64,000 bases of DNA from Candidatus Poribacteria bacterium (GCA_022826645.1 JAJDUM010000044.1:29255-93254); one strand, 5' to 3'; counted from the first letter of the stretch, positions 16,919 to 26,182 are shown. Notes: generated by a model from the sequence alone, not told the origin. Numbers and translations: made by a program.

Positions 16919-17887
16919 ATGTTGCTTATGGATACGATTCAAGGGCGAGTTATTCGAGCGAGGACCAGTTTCTATGATGTTCAGGACAGCGACACAGTGC
17001 TGCGTTGTCAGCTGCGTGGGCGGGTTAAGCGTGCCCAGCGGTCCGCGGAAGGTAGGCAAATCTACGCCGATCCCGTTGCTGTTGGCGACGAGGTTATTGT
17101 GACGCCGCTCGACAATGAGGAGGGAGTCATTGAGGAGATTTTGCCGCGTCGAACCAAATTTTCGCGCAGATACCCCGGCAAGCGCGATCCGATTGAGCAG
17201 ATTGTTGTCGCGAACGCGGATCAAGTAGTCACGGTTCTCTCAACTCGCCAGTCTGACCTTAACCTACGCTTCTTGGATCGATTCCTGATTTTAGCGGAAG
17301 TTGGGGAGATGGATGCCGTTGTTTGCCTGAATAAAATCGACCTGATCGATTCAGCGGAGCAGCGACGATTGGGTGCAGTTTTAAGTGCCTACGAGCGACT
17401 CGGCTATCCAGTGCTCTTTACCAGTATCAATCACTCACAGAGTATCGGCCGCCTTCGGGAGCTGCTACAGGGTAAGTTCAGCGTTGTTGTCGGTGCGTCA
17501 GGTGTTGGAAAGTCAAGCCTGCTGAATGCGATTCAACCGGGGCTAGGTTTGCGCGTCGGTGAAGTAGGAGCGAAAACAGGGAAGGGCAGGCATACAACGA
17601 CGTTGGTTGAGCTTTTCTGTTTAGAAGTTGGGGGTGAGGTGGCGGATACCCCAGGCATTCGAGAGGTTGGTTTGTGGGGCGTTGATAAGGAAAATCTTGA
17701 CCTCTATTTTCCGGAGATGGAAAGCTATCTCGGCAAGTGCAAATACGCAGATTGTGTCCATCTATCTGAGCCCAGTTGTGCGGTTACGGACGCCGTTAAC
17801 ACAGGCAAAATTAGCGAGGTCCGATATGTGAGCTATGTGGCGTTGAAAAGTGATGAAAACATAGAGGATTCGACCTCGATTCCGTAA
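16919..17887 (+). CDS. rsgA: Ribosome small subunit-dependent GTPase A
   Basis: A 322-residue protein with the full RsgA plan: an N-terminal OB domain to about residue 75, then a circularly permuted GTPase with G4 NKID (138-141) before G1 GASGVGKSS (192-200), the switch-region TGKGRHTT, G3 DTPG (243-246), and a zinc site Cys274, Cys279, His281, Cys287. RsgA checks late 30S maturation and releases RbfA. The ATG at 16919 or the in-frame ATG at 16928 could both start, and neither has a strong ribosome-binding site. Confidence 0.95.
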   Translation: MLLMDTIQGRVIRARTSFYDVQDSDTVLRCQLRGRVKRAQRSAEGRQIYADPVAVGDEVIVTPLDNEEGVIEEILPRRTKFSRRYPGKRDPIEQIVVANADQVVTVLSTRQSDLNLRFLDRFLILAEVGEMDAVVCLNKIDLIDSAEQRRLGAVLSAYERLGYPVLFTSINHSQSIGRLRELLQGKFSVVVGASGVGKSSLLNAIQPGLGLRVGEVGAKTGKGRHTTTLVELFCLEVGGEVADTPGIREVGLWGVDKENLDLYFPEMESYLGKCKYADCVHLSEPSCAVTDAVNTGKISEVRYVSYVALKSDENIEDSTSIP

Positions 17888-17920
17888 GCGGTTCTTCCAT
17901 CCACTTGATACCAGAGCACA

Positions 17921-18511
17921 TCACGGATTATCTTCCACTGGGACACGTCCATTAAACCGGTTCATTGCTGTCTGAACGCCCTCCGTGACAAATGTCTCAA
18001 TGGCGTCGGAGGCACGCAGAATTGTCCCATCAATGTATTCTCTTTCAGCATCGGAAAATTCGTTCAGCACGTGATCCATCCAATTTCCCTCTACCTGTCC
18101 AATTCCTACCCGCAAGCGCGGAAAATCCTGTGTGCTGAGATGGTGGATAACTGACTTCATGCCGTTATGTCCGCCATCGCTTCCTCCCTTTCGCATCCGC
18201 AACACACCAATGTCCAGGTTCAGATCATCATAGATGATGCATAGATCCTGCGGAGAGATGTCAAATTTCTTGACCATCAGGCTGACTGCCTGCCCACTAT
18301 TGTTCATGTAGGTCATCGGTTTGGCAAGGATTACTTTCAAGTCATGCCATTCTGTTCGCGCGATAAGTGACTTACACATTGGCTCTAATCGGGTCAGCTG
18401 CGATCTCAGGAGGAGTTCGTTGACAACCCAAAATCCGAGGTTATGCTTGGTTTGTTCGTACTTGGGACCCGGGTTCCCGAGCCCAACGATCAGTTTTGTT
18501 GGCGTTGACAT
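17921..18511 (-). CDS. pth: Peptidyl-tRNA hydrolase
   Basis: At 196 residues this is a standard bacterial Pth: LIVGLGNPGPKYEQTKHNLGF with the catalytic His23, KPMTYMNNSG, IIYDDLNLDIG with Asp95, and GGSDGGHNGMKS. It releases peptides from prematurely dropped peptidyl-tRNA. It sits with the rplY-tRNA-ispE group on the minus strand, the order commonly seen as ispE, rplY, pth, though here an amidase and a GerMN lipoprotein lie between rplY and pth. Confidence 0.95.
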   Translation of the reverse strand: MSTPTKLIVGLGNPGPKYEQTKHNLGFWVVNELLLRSQLTRLEPMCKSLIARTEWHDLKVILAKPMTYMNNSGQAVSLMVKKFDISPQDLCIIYDDLNLDIGVLRMRKGGSDGGHNGMKSVIHHLSTQDFPRLRVGIGQVEGNWMDHVLNEFSDAEREYIDGTILRASDAIETFVTEGVQTAMNRFNGRVPVEDNP

Positions 18512-18566
18512 TATCGGTTCCTAATTTCAGGAAACCTCGGAAGGAATTCTGGACTCAAGAGTGGCT

Positions 18567-19325
18567 TTATTGATCTGCTGCGGGCGCGCTAACTTGGTTT
18601 GTTTTCAATTGCTCTGCTTCCATCTCGGCTTCCGTAGGCGCTTCTTCTACCTGTTCCGCTTCCGGTGACTCCGCTTCCGGTGATTCTACCTCTATCGATT
18701 CCACCTGCCTACTTACGACTTCCAAATCCAATGAAAGACTCAACGGCTTCGAAATATCGATATGCCCCCCAATCGTATCTGTCTCAAGTCCTTCAATAAG
18801 AATCTGTACCTTTCTAATATGATCCGCGAAATTCATCCTAACGGTTCGCAGAATTGCAGCTATGGTAAGGGCTTCGCTTGTTGTGCCGCCAATATGTTCG
18901 TCCTTGAGATGGTGTGAAAAATCCAGATAGGCTGTTGATTGCTCATCGACATAAACTTCATAAAGTAAAGTTCCTTTGGGGATAGTTTGGTATAAACCGC
19001 TGATAGAGCCCCCAAGGAGTTCGGTAATGGTCTGTTTGAGACGTTCGGTAACATCTTGGGATAGATCTAACTCACGTTCTTCGCTTGCGAGCCTGAGTGA
19101 GTTGATGTCAAAAAAGAAAACTGTACATTTTTGCAGCTGGATGTCTGCGAGATCAGATATAACAACGGGTGGAGTGGGAGGAGGTGAGGTCGAATCCGTC
19201 TGTTCAGAGTCACATGATATTAATAGTATCAAAATGACAACACCGGTTACGAAAGTGGCGATTGAGAGCACAGTTTGCCGAATCTGCCAGAAACTCAGAT
19301 TTTTGTGGATAAAATTATCAGTCAC
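18567..19325 (-). CDS. GerMN-domain lipoprotein
   Basis: A 252-residue protein. The hydrophobic N-terminus ends in L-I-S-C (Cys38), a lipobox. Residues about 65-180 match the GerMN fold (TVFFFDINSLRLASEER, LLYEVYVDEQSTAYLDFS, EALTIAAILRTVRMNF, VQILIEGLETDTIGGHID). The last 50 residues are an acidic Glu/Pro/Ser-rich tail with VESPEAE-type repeats. GerMN domains bind or organise peptidoglycan-related assemblies. The start overlaps the stop of the upstream amidase by 8 nt, so the two are coupled and likely act together on the cell wall. Periplasmic. Confidence 0.85.
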   Translation of the reverse strand: MTDNFIHKNLSFWQIRQTVLSIATFVTGVVILILLISCDSEQTDSTSPPPTPPVVISDLADIQLQKCTVFFFDINSLRLASEERELDLSQDVTERLKQTITELLGGSISGLYQTIPKGTLLYEVYVDEQSTAYLDFSHHLKDEHIGGTTSEALTIAAILRTVRMNFADHIRKVQILIEGLETDTIGGHIDISKPLSLSLDLEVVSRQVESIEVESPEAESPEAEQVEEAPTEAEMEAEQLKTNQVSAPAADQ

Positions 19326-20469
19326 TTGCAGCTTCCTCTGCTTGATCTGATTCTGCGATATACGTCTGAATTGCTTCCACTATCTCCTTTGCGATGGATG
19401 CAAGGTTATCTGCATCAGTGAGCCGCGCTTCGTCGGCTTCATTAGATAGATAACCAATTTCAATCAGAACTGATGGCATATAAACTGCTGCCAATGTTGC
19501 CAACGGTATCTCGGTCAGGAGAATCGGTGTAGGCGAGAGCGTCTCTAATTCTGTCTGGAGAATCCTGCCAAATCTGCGACTTTGTGCTAGATACTCTTCT
19601 TGAGAGACAGCTTCCATAGTTGCGCCGGGCAGTGAAGTCTTGTCTACATCTGTTGGTAAACGGTCGAGTTGGGTGATGCCCAAGGAGTTGCTAACGTAAA
19701 GATGGATGCCTGCAGCGCGGTCCGAAAAAGACGCGTTACAGTGCAAACTGAGAAAGAGTTTTCCCTGGTTCTTCTGTGCAACGTCGATTCGTTCTTTCGG
19801 GCGCTGCTCAAAATCTGAATCCCGTGTTAGTACCACCTCCACCTGATTCTGAAGCGCAGCCTCTTTAATCTTTTTCGCAAGATCAAGAACAATATCTTTC
19901 TCTGCCACTCTTGTGCTTCCAAGGTAACCTGTATCTGAGCCACCGTGTCCAGGATCGAGGATGACGAGAAATTTTTCCGATCCTTCCGTAATCAGTGTCG
20001 GATTAAGATCAGGGAGTGGCGCATCTTTTTCGGTTATGTGTATCGTTTGTATTAGAGGGTTATGGGTCACCCCAAAATCCGTTATTTTGGGGAGGAGGTC
20101 AGTAAAGAATGTGAGGGGAAGCATCAATTGACCGTCGATGATCAATGGGGGTTGAGAGAGGGACAATTTGGTTTCATCGGAATCGACACTAACAGATAGT
20201 GATTCAAGCCGCAGATGCAGCTGCTTCCCTTTCAAATTTAGGGTCAGTCGTTTCGTTAGGGAGCTGTACTGCTGTTTCATCCCCGGATCAAATGCTTCCC
20301 GCAGGGTTTGAACCGGAAGATACAATCCACCGCTTTGCTCCGTAACCTCGGCTTGGACGAGCGTCTTGCCACTTCCATCAACAAAACGCACCAGCGAGGA
20401 TTGAGCAAAACTATAGCTGATACAGCTCCATAACAAAATTGTAGTGGATAGGATAAGTTGACGCACCAT
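19318..20469 (-). CDS. N-acetylmuramoyl-L-alanine amidase (Amidase_3) with N-terminal stalk-like domain
   Basis: At 383 residues, with a signal peptide at 1-22. Residues about 25-145 resemble the copper-amine-oxidase-N-like beta domain common before cell-wall amidases. The Amidase_3 catalytic domain follows with LDPGHGGSDTG (His175), Glu190, SLHCNAS (His243) and IEIGYLSN (Glu337), the zinc and catalytic set. It cleaves the amide between MurNAc and L-Ala in peptidoglycan, used in cell separation. Coupled to the GerMN lipoprotein. A short acidic tail closes the protein. Confidence 0.92.
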   Translation of the reverse strand: MVRQLILSTTILLWSCISYSFAQSSLVRFVDGSGKTLVQAEVTEQSGGLYLPVQTLREAFDPGMKQQYSSLTKRLTLNLKGKQLHLRLESLSVSVDSDETKLSLSQPPLIIDGQLMLPLTFFTDLLPKITDFGVTHNPLIQTIHITEKDAPLPDLNPTLITEGSEKFLVILDPGHGGSDTGYLGSTRVAEKDIVLDLAKKIKEAALQNQVEVVLTRDSDFEQRPKERIDVAQKNQGKLFLSLHCNASFSDRAAGIHLYVSNSLGITQLDRLPTDVDKTSLPGATMEAVSQEEYLAQSRRFGRILQTELETLSPTPILLTEIPLATLAAVYMPSVLIEIGYLSNEADEARLTDADNLASIAKEIVEAIQTYIAESDQAEEAASD

Positions 20470-20652
20470 TAAGCACCTAGCTACAAGATTCTAGTAGAAT
20501 GGTTCCGATAATCGGGTCTTACTTTGCCAAATCTGTTGAGGCTATTTTGTCACTTTTTATTCTGATGACCTATCGTAGAGTAAGTGGAGGAACCGTGTTA
20601 CCTATCACAAATCCTATAGCCACGAATTGTGCATCGACGAGATGCCACCTGC

Positions 20653-21324
20653 CTATTCTTCATCTTCGTCGTCATCATCGCTGCGGCGCGAAATGACTTC
20701 AGGCTCTGCATCTTCGTCGATTGCTTCCTCTTCCCCTTCAATCTCTTCCTCTTCCGTCGGTTCTTCCTCTATTCTTGGTGGGACGACGGCCACGATCCGT
20801 GTATGTGGATCATCCAGAATTTCAATCTCTTCAGGGAGAGAAATATCTTCGACAGAAAGCCGGTCATCAATGTCCAATTCGCTGATATCGACCTCAATTT
20901 CCTCAGGTAAAAGCGTGGGGAGACAGTGTAACGTTAGCTGCCGATGTGGGAACTCAAGGATGCCTCCCTCTTGGATGCCGGGAGCCGATCCGACTAAGAC
21001 GATAGATGCTGCTGCTGTAATCGGTTCGTCCATCGAGATGCGCAGGAGATCGGTGTGAAGCAGCTGATTGCTCACGGGATCTCTCTGAATCTCTTTCACC
21101 ATAACGTTTTCCGTGCCATGATCTGCAATTTCCAGATTAATAAAAGCGTTCTCACCGTAGTTTTGCAGAAAATCCTGAAATCCTCGTGCATCGATTCGGA
21201 TCGGGATAACCTCGTTCTTACGACCATACAGGACTCCAGGAATATGCCCTGCACGTCGCATGCCACGCGCGGCTCCTTTGCCAGCAGTCTCCCGTTTCTG
21301 AGCTTCAAGTCTAACTTGTTGCAT
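20653..21324 (-). CDS. rplY: 50S ribosomal protein bL25, long Ctc/TL5 form
   Basis: From the ATG at 21324 (GGAGG 8 nt upstream) it has 223 residues. An in-frame TTG at 21339 overlaps the ribosome-binding site and is rejected. The N-terminal domain (RETAGKGAARGMRRAGHIPGV, PVRI-like strands, EIQRDPVSNQLLHTDLLRI) binds 5S rRNA. The C-terminal TL5 domain (GSAPGIQEGGILEFPHRQL, LPEEIEVDISELDIDD) is complete. A tail of about 40 residues is almost purely acidic (EEEPTEEEEIEGEEE and DDDDEDEE). It is separated from the upstream tRNA by a terminator-like hairpin. Confidence 0.95.
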   Translation of the reverse strand: MQQVRLEAQKRETAGKGAARGMRRAGHIPGVLYGRKNEVIPIRIDARGFQDFLQNYGENAFINLEIADHGTENVMVKEIQRDPVSNQLLHTDLLRISMDEPITAAASIVLVGSAPGIQEGGILEFPHRQLTLHCLPTLLPEEIEVDISELDIDDRLSVEDISLPEEIEILDDPHTRIVAVVPPRIEEEPTEEEEIEGEEEAIDEDAEPEVISRRSDDDDEDEE

Positions 21325-21348
21325 ATCGTATTCCTCCAAAACATAAGA

Positions 21349-21378
21349 AAGCCGTAGCTGTGACGCTAGCTACGGCTT
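21349..21378 (-). terminator. Hairpin terminator after tRNA-Gln
   Basis: AAGCCGTAGCT (21349-21359) and AGCTACGGCTT (21368-21378) are perfect inverse repeats of 11 bp with an 8-nt loop. On the minus strand the stem is followed by a T-rich stretch (TTTCTTATGTTTT). It lies 10 nt past the tRNA 3' end and before the rplY ribosome-binding site, so it would end or attenuate ispE-tRNA transcription. Confidence 0.75.
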
Positions 21379-21387
21379 ATGAAAATG

Positions 21388-21459
21388 CTGGGCGGGTAGG
21401 GATCGAACCTACGCATGCGGGTGCCAAAGACCCGTGCCTTACCGCTTGGCGACCGCCCA
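21388..21459 (-). tRNA. tRNA-Gln (anticodon UUG)
   Basis: A 72-nt minus-strand cloverleaf. The acceptor TGGGCGG (5') pairs with CCGCCCA (3'), with discriminator G and no encoded CCA. The anticodon stem-loop is CGGGT-CTTTGGC-ACCCG with anticodon TTG at 21425-21427, and the T arm has GTAGG-TTCGATC-CCTAC. It decodes CAA. Its first base follows directly on the TGA stop of ispE, so it must be cut out of the ispE transcript or an overlapping one. Confidence 0.97.
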
Positions 21460-22344
21460 TCAAAAGATACGTACTCCCGTGCCACTCATGGGGGTTGCTC
21501 TACAAAAAGCAAAATCGCTCTCGAAATTCGTGGCCGCCAGATTCGCTTGAACCTCGCTTTGCATAAACGCAAACACCGTTGCGCCGCTTCCTGACATGAG
21601 CACCCCGCAGCTGCTTGGGTATTTGTTCAGTTCTGTTTTTATTTTATTAATAGCGGGGTATTTCGAGAGAACAGGTACTTCTAAGCCGTTATAAAGATGG
21701 CGCGCGATGTCGACAAAATCGTCATTCCGCAAACAACGAACCAAGATTGTAACATTTTTTTTCGGGCGAGTCAATGATAAATTGATCTGTTGGTAAGCCC
21801 AAGCGGTGGGACTTTCAAAGCCGGGATTTGCCAGCAAGATCCACGCCTTCCCCAAAGGCGGAAGCGGCGTTAAAATTTCACCGATACCGCGCCCAAGTGC
21901 GGCTCCACCCAGTATACAGAACGGCACGTCAGCACCGAGCTGCACGCCCAATCGCATCAGATCTGTTCGTGTGAAACCCAAATCGAACAGGGCGTTCATC
22001 CCACAAAGCACCGCAGCAGCATCCGCACTGCCGCCGCCAAGTCCCGCCGCAACCGGTATCCGTTTCTGTATCTTAATATCTACGCCGCTTAATTCAGGTA
22101 TATCGTCAAGTAGCAGTTTCGCTGCGCGATAAGCAAGGTTGCGTGGGTCGCACGGCACATGTGGGTGTTCACAGTGCACACTGATCTGTCTATCAGGGCG
22201 TCTGCGGAGGTAGACGTCGTCGTGTAGTCCGATAGAATGAAAGATCGTTTCGATCTCGTGATACCCATCAGGACGTTTTCCAATTACGTCGAGGTACAGG
22301 TTGACCTTCGCGTGTGCATGTAGGCGTATGTCGAAATCTGCCAT
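21460..22344 (-). CDS. ispE: 4-diphosphocytidyl-2-C-methyl-D-erythritol kinase
   Basis: From the ATG at 22344 it has 294 residues, the normal IspE length. It carries HAHAKVNLYLDVIGKRPDGYHEIETI at the N-terminus (positions about 6-31), the GHMP kinase ATP loop PVAAGLGGGSADAAAVL, and GVLMSGSGATVFAF near the end. It phosphorylates CDP-methylerythritol in the non-mevalonate isoprenoid pathway. The ATG follows the upstream stop as TGACATG, so it is coupled to the lipoprotein gene. The stop codon abuts tRNA-Gln. Confidence 0.95.
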   Translation of the reverse strand: MADFDIRLHAHAKVNLYLDVIGKRPDGYHEIETIFHSIGLHDDVYLRRRPDRQISVHCEHPHVPCDPRNLAYRAAKLLLDDIPELSGVDIKIQKRIPVAAGLGGGSADAAAVLCGMNALFDLGFTRTDLMRLGVQLGADVPFCILGGAALGRGIGEILTPLPPLGKAWILLANPGFESPTAWAYQQINLSLTRPKKNVTILVRCLRNDDFVDIARHLYNGLEVPVLSKYPAINKIKTELNKYPSSCGVLMSGSGATVFAFMQSEVQANLAATNFESDFAFCRATPMSGTGVRIF

Positions 22345-22345
22345 G

Positions 22346-23281
22346 TCATTTCCCCAAAATTCGACGTGGAGTACCGTGCTGCAAAAATCGCTCGAAATCA
22401 AACTTACTGTCATTGATATTAAGGTTGATTTCAGGTTTTACAATCCTCAGCATAACTCGCGTTTCTTCGATCGGACGTTCGATCTCAATTTTATGCGGTC
22501 TGAGGATGCCACCGACCTCTCGATAGTCTGAGAACTTTGCCCTCTGAATAGTCATACCGGTCGTATTTCGGATCTCCCAGTCACTGACCTGTGGCTCGGA
22601 ATCACGCACAAAGATAGTTATCTGCTCAGTTTGACCGGAGACTATACCGGGACGCGTCACCACATATTTTGCGCCGGAATGTGCTAACGCTAACTCGCTC
22701 GTTCGTCCGTCGAGAAAGGGGTTCGCGAAAATAGCGCTACGAACATCAGATACCCGGAGATCTACCCCGAAAATTTCTTGGAGCACCTGATCTTCCAACG
22801 GTTCAAAAATCACCTCTTCTTCATTGACAAGATATAGCAGAAACTGATTTCGTGCAGCAATAGCAACCACTCGGGGTTCATTCAGCGGACCCATCGCTTG
22901 AATATGCAGTAGATCGCCATCTGTCTCGGATTTTTTGTACCAAAGCGACTCTCGGACCTCTTCTGTTTTTCCCTCTTCCTCGATGGTCACAACCAGCTGT
23001 AGGATTCTCAAGGTCGAAGTCAAATCATAACTCAATTGGAGTTCCGCGAGAATTGGATTCAACTTTTCCGCGTCAGCGGGAGATAACTGAAAGGTTGCAG
23101 CCGAGCCCCCGCACCCAGTGAATGCTATCAGTATGCAAGTAATGCTTGCGAGGAGGGACCACATGAAACCTCTACAGGATTGCATTAAGAACCTGTATGT
23201 CCCACGACCGACTCCGATTTTTGAGATCTCGAAAAAGGGACGTGAAATGTTAAACATCAAACACGTGGGTCTAAAATTCAT
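22346..23281 (-). CDS. Outer-membrane-type lipoprotein, LolA/DUF4292-like beta fold
   Basis: From the ATG at 23281 it has about 311 residues. A hydrophobic stretch (FMWSLLASITCILIAF) ends in F-T-G-C, a plausible lipobox, but the N-terminal region before it is long, so an internal start is possible. The mature part is beta-rich with ESLWYKKSETDGDLLHIQAMG, NQFLLYLVNEEEVIFEP, IFVRDSEPQVSDWEIRNTTG and FSDYREVGGILRPHKIEIE. This layout resembles LolA/LolB or DUF4292 proteins that carry or contact lipids. The start is joined to the upstream gene by TGACATG, and the stop to ispE the same way. Location is probably the outer membrane, by inference. Confidence 0.65.
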   Translation of the reverse strand: MNFRPTCLMFNISRPFFEISKIGVGRGTYRFLMQSCRGFMWSLLASITCILIAFTGCGGSAATFQLSPADAEKLNPILAELQLSYDLTSTLRILQLVVTIEEEGKTEEVRESLWYKKSETDGDLLHIQAMGPLNEPRVVAIAARNQFLLYLVNEEEVIFEPLEDQVLQEIFGVDLRVSDVRSAIFANPFLDGRTSELALAHSGAKYVVTRPGIVSGQTEQITIFVRDSEPQVSDWEIRNTTGMTIQRAKFSDYREVGGILRPHKIEIERPIEETRVMLRIVKPEINLNINDSKFDFERFLQHGTPRRILGK

Positions 23282-23282
23282 G

Positions 23283-24629
23283 TCATCGCCCTTGGGTGTC
23301 GATTCTTGAAATCTGCCACCCATTTTCAGATTCAGTCAATGAAAAAAATAGTTTGCCCGAGAGCATCGAGGGTGAGCTTCCTACCGGCGTTAAGGTGGCG
23401 AAATAATCTGCGTCAACTCTTGCTGTGCCGGTTTTGCCTTGAACGCGCAGCCTCTCCAACGAAAATTCAATTTGCGTAAATCTGCGGAACACATCCGCCA
23501 TCTTTTTTCGCAACTGCTCGTAATCCTCACCATCTCTTAAATAACTAGGTGATATAGTTGCCATCAGCCCGGAAAGATCGCGATTTGTATAAGCGGTCGC
23601 ATATCGGTGGATCACGCCTTCAATAGATCCTTGTGGCGTGATTATTGGGTCCGCCTCTAACGCTGAAAAATCCTCGAAAGCGGGGGCAGCTATGTCTGAC
23701 GCCGACGCCGCGGTCGATTCCTCTGCGAAAATCGCATCAAGCATCCGTTCATCAGCAGTATCGTGGCTTGCTGGCATTGAAGACGCTTCGTCCTTCTTCT
23801 CAAGTCCATAAATCTCGATTTCAGTCAGGCGAATCGTCCCGCGCATAGAACGGAGACTGGTGCGACTATATATGCCGCGAACGAAGCCAACAGAACGCCG
23901 TTTGTCGTAGATTTCCGTGTCATTTGTCAGCCGAATAAGCAACCGAATCCGTGACGTCCGCACCGGTTTAAAGCGCACGACAACGCGGCCCTGCTTGTTG
24001 TTACGGATACTGTTATGTTGGTCTCCAATTTTTTTGCCGATCCGATCAACGTTCTTCCAACCGTTTGCGTAGGGTGTCCAATATTGCACAACAAAGTCAC
24101 TGATACCGTACTGTCTGGCGGGATACTTCTCCGAATCAACGGTGTGGACAATAACACGGGTGACCAGTTCTTCCTCCGGGAACTGCATAACAGCCCACCC
24201 CACCGCTGAAGATCCAGTGCTATCCATTCCTGACCCGTAAAGATCTACGCTGCCGTAATCTCTCTGATTTCTATCCTGTCGGGGGCGTCTTGCGGCTGCC
24301 CCCATGCCGAAGCTTGCTAACTGCTCACGTTCTCCTACCTCGAGATATCCTCCATATTCATATTCACCGTCAAAGCGCGATTCCCACCCCTCACCTTTAT
24401 CCCAATCTTGGGAGCTAACGATCCCGTTTGTCAAGGTTGCAGCGGGGTGATCAGGGTTATCTTGAGAGACATAAATCACCCCTCCATTTTCAGGCAGAGC
24501 ATAGTTGACAAGCTGTTTGTCAATTTCACTCGCCTCAGTAAAAACCTGCTTTAGCGGTGTCTGGCAGCAACAGATCAATGCCACATATGCAATAATGAAA
24601 GTTATGGTCTGAAAATTCTTCATAGACAT
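23283..24629 (-). CDS. Exported protein with discoidin-like and NTF2-like domains
   Basis: A 448-residue protein with a hydrophobic N-terminus ending in a cysteine cluster (VALICCCQ), likely an exported lipoprotein although the lipobox is poor. Residues about 60-285 look like an F5/8-type galactose-binding domain: ATLTNGIVSSQDWDKGEGWES, GWAVMQFPEEELVTRVIVHTVD, then TSRIRLLIRL and GTIRLTEIEIYG. Residues about 325-448 form an NTF2/SnoaL-like domain (VIHRYATAYTNRDLSGLMATI ending NGWQISRIDTQG). It is probably a cell-surface scaffold. First gene of the coupled trio with the lipoprotein and ispE. Confidence 0.7.
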   Translation of the reverse strand: MSMKNFQTITFIIAYVALICCCQTPLKQVFTEASEIDKQLVNYALPENGGVIYVSQDNPDHPAATLTNGIVSSQDWDKGEGWESRFDGEYEYGGYLEVGEREQLASFGMGAAARRPRQDRNQRDYGSVDLYGSGMDSTGSSAVGWAVMQFPEEELVTRVIVHTVDSEKYPARQYGISDFVVQYWTPYANGWKNVDRIGKKIGDQHNSIRNNKQGRVVVRFKPVRTSRIRLLIRLTNDTEIYDKRRSVGFVRGIYSRTSLRSMRGTIRLTEIEIYGLEKKDEASSMPASHDTADERMLDAIFAEESTAASASDIAAPAFEDFSALEADPIITPQGSIEGVIHRYATAYTNRDLSGLMATISPSYLRDGEDYEQLRKKMADVFRRFTQIEFSLERLRVQGKTGTARVDADYFATLTPVGSSPSMLSGKLFFSLTESENGWQISRIDTQGR

Positions 24630-24712
24630 TTACCGGGGAACCCTCAAGAATGGGCTGCGGGTGTAGAGCCATGTTTCCATAGATGGTTGGCTTCGGACGA
24701 ATACATCCCGTG

Positions 24713-25987
24713 TTAAAGTTTCTCAACTATGGCCACTGTTTTTGCGACAATCAGGTCCTCAATCCCCTTTGCAAACGGGGCAGGGCGCAAAAAGTAGAAG
24801 TGTGAGCCATCTACCTCGTATCCGCCGAGATCGTACGTCTCCTTGCTTGGCACATACGCGATTAAACCATTGCTGTAAGCCACTGTGATCGTCGTTGCAG
24901 GTTGGAGTGCGCTTTTGATGTGTAGACCTATTTCGGCTAACACCTCACCGCCGAGGAAAACTGCTCGTATCGTTTCGTTGAACTGTATCACCTGAATTTC
25001 CTGCGGACAACTCTTGGGCAATCCGCCTGCTTCACATAGCTTGAGCATTTCTGATGCCCAATGTCTGATAAACGGATTGGTGTGGTTTTCCGCCTGATTT
25101 TGGAGAGTGGCAGCATCGGGTAGTTCGGAATAAGGCAGATGATGAAATTCATTTGTGATACACAATCCTTCAGCACTTACTGGAGTTTGGTTCCGTTGGG
25201 ACTCCATTACCTCAGTCGCAATGCGTTCGGATGCGACTTCCAATTCTTCGAGGGAAGGTGTGTTAAACCCGTCGTTCTCTCCTCTAAACCAAGGACGAAT
25301 ATTTCCCGCACAGCCGGTCGAAAAAAAGGACGGTGCGCCTGTTTGTTTGCTCAGCGCACGACACAGAAAGCCAGGGTAATCCCCACCAAGCAGATACCCG
25401 CCTCGGCTTGTTGGGTGGCATCCGAAAATAGTTAGGCTGCCAATCAGTTCCCCGCCTACATTGCTGAACCAGAGTGTATCTAGATCCTGATCCATCGGGC
25501 CATCCGGATTTGGTGCGAATAGCACACCTCCCTTACCATCGGGCAGGCGACGACTGACCCCAAATTCCGAGCGCCCCCTTGAAAATGCGACTGTTCCTTC
25601 AACCTGTTGAGTCTTTGCCGAAACCGAAACGTCAACAAGCCGGTTCAGGAGAAATTCGGCGTACCCTTTCTCAACCTCGCCCGGCATCGCCATTGGATAG
25701 AAGAACGGGGCACAATGGGTGTGCGTCGCCGTTAAAACGACTTGACGCGGTAACAAGCCGACAGATTCTGCAATCCGGTTCTTCGCTGCTGCTGCGTAGG
25801 CGAGGTCGTATCCGATGAGGTCTGCCGTTAAAATCAATGCCTCGTCTGTGTCACCAGTGATAGAGATAGCTCCCGCGATGAGCGACTGATAGATGCCTTC
25901 CGATCTGTGGTCGCGGTTTCCATAGCCCGTTAGCCAGACAGGCTGCTGAGGTGTTATGTCAATGCTCGCAATACCAATCTTTGTCAT
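24713..25987 (-). CDS. Neutral/alkaline ceramidase N-terminal-domain protein, catalytic Ser absent
   Basis: A 424-residue protein without signal peptide. It matches the N-terminal domain of neutral ceramidases: GIASIDITPQQPVWLTGYG, TATHTHCAPFF with the two zinc histidines, and FGCHPTSRGG with the third. The region that carries the nucleophilic Ser in true ceramidases (A-G-D-V-S-P) reads A-G-N-I-R-P here, so it should not cut ceramide by the known mechanism. Such shortened proteins are common in marine and planctomycete genomes with unknown substrates. No partner is evident. It faces leuC across a 284-base gap holding the leuC promoter. Confidence 0.8.
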   Translation of the reverse strand: MTKIGIASIDITPQQPVWLTGYGNRDHRSEGIYQSLIAGAISITGDTDEALILTADLIGYDLAYAAAAKNRIAESVGLLPRQVVLTATHTHCAPFFYPMAMPGEVEKGYAEFLLNRLVDVSVSAKTQQVEGTVAFSRGRSEFGVSRRLPDGKGGVLFAPNPDGPMDQDLDTLWFSNVGGELIGSLTIFGCHPTSRGGYLLGGDYPGFLCRALSKQTGAPSFFSTGCAGNIRPWFRGENDGFNTPSLEELEVASERIATEVMESQRNQTPVSAEGLCITNEFHHLPYSELPDAATLQNQAENHTNPFIRHWASEMLKLCEAGGLPKSCPQEIQVIQFNETIRAVFLGGEVLAEIGLHIKSALQPATTITVAYSNGLIAYVPSKETYDLGGYEVDGSHFYFLRPAPFAKGIEDLIVAKTVAIVEKL

Positions 25988-26182
25988 GAACTTCCTCGTT
26001 TCACACTTGCCGGTTTCATTAGGATTTACTGAGGGGCATATTTTCTCTTATATTCCTCATTTTACCATAATCGAGAGTATTGGACAAGTGTGAAGGGAAT
26101 ACGGGAAATCCGCAGATCTGAAGTTGCAGAGCAGTTAATTCTGCTGATTTGTCGGTATGCCTATTTCGATGCGCTTATGATA

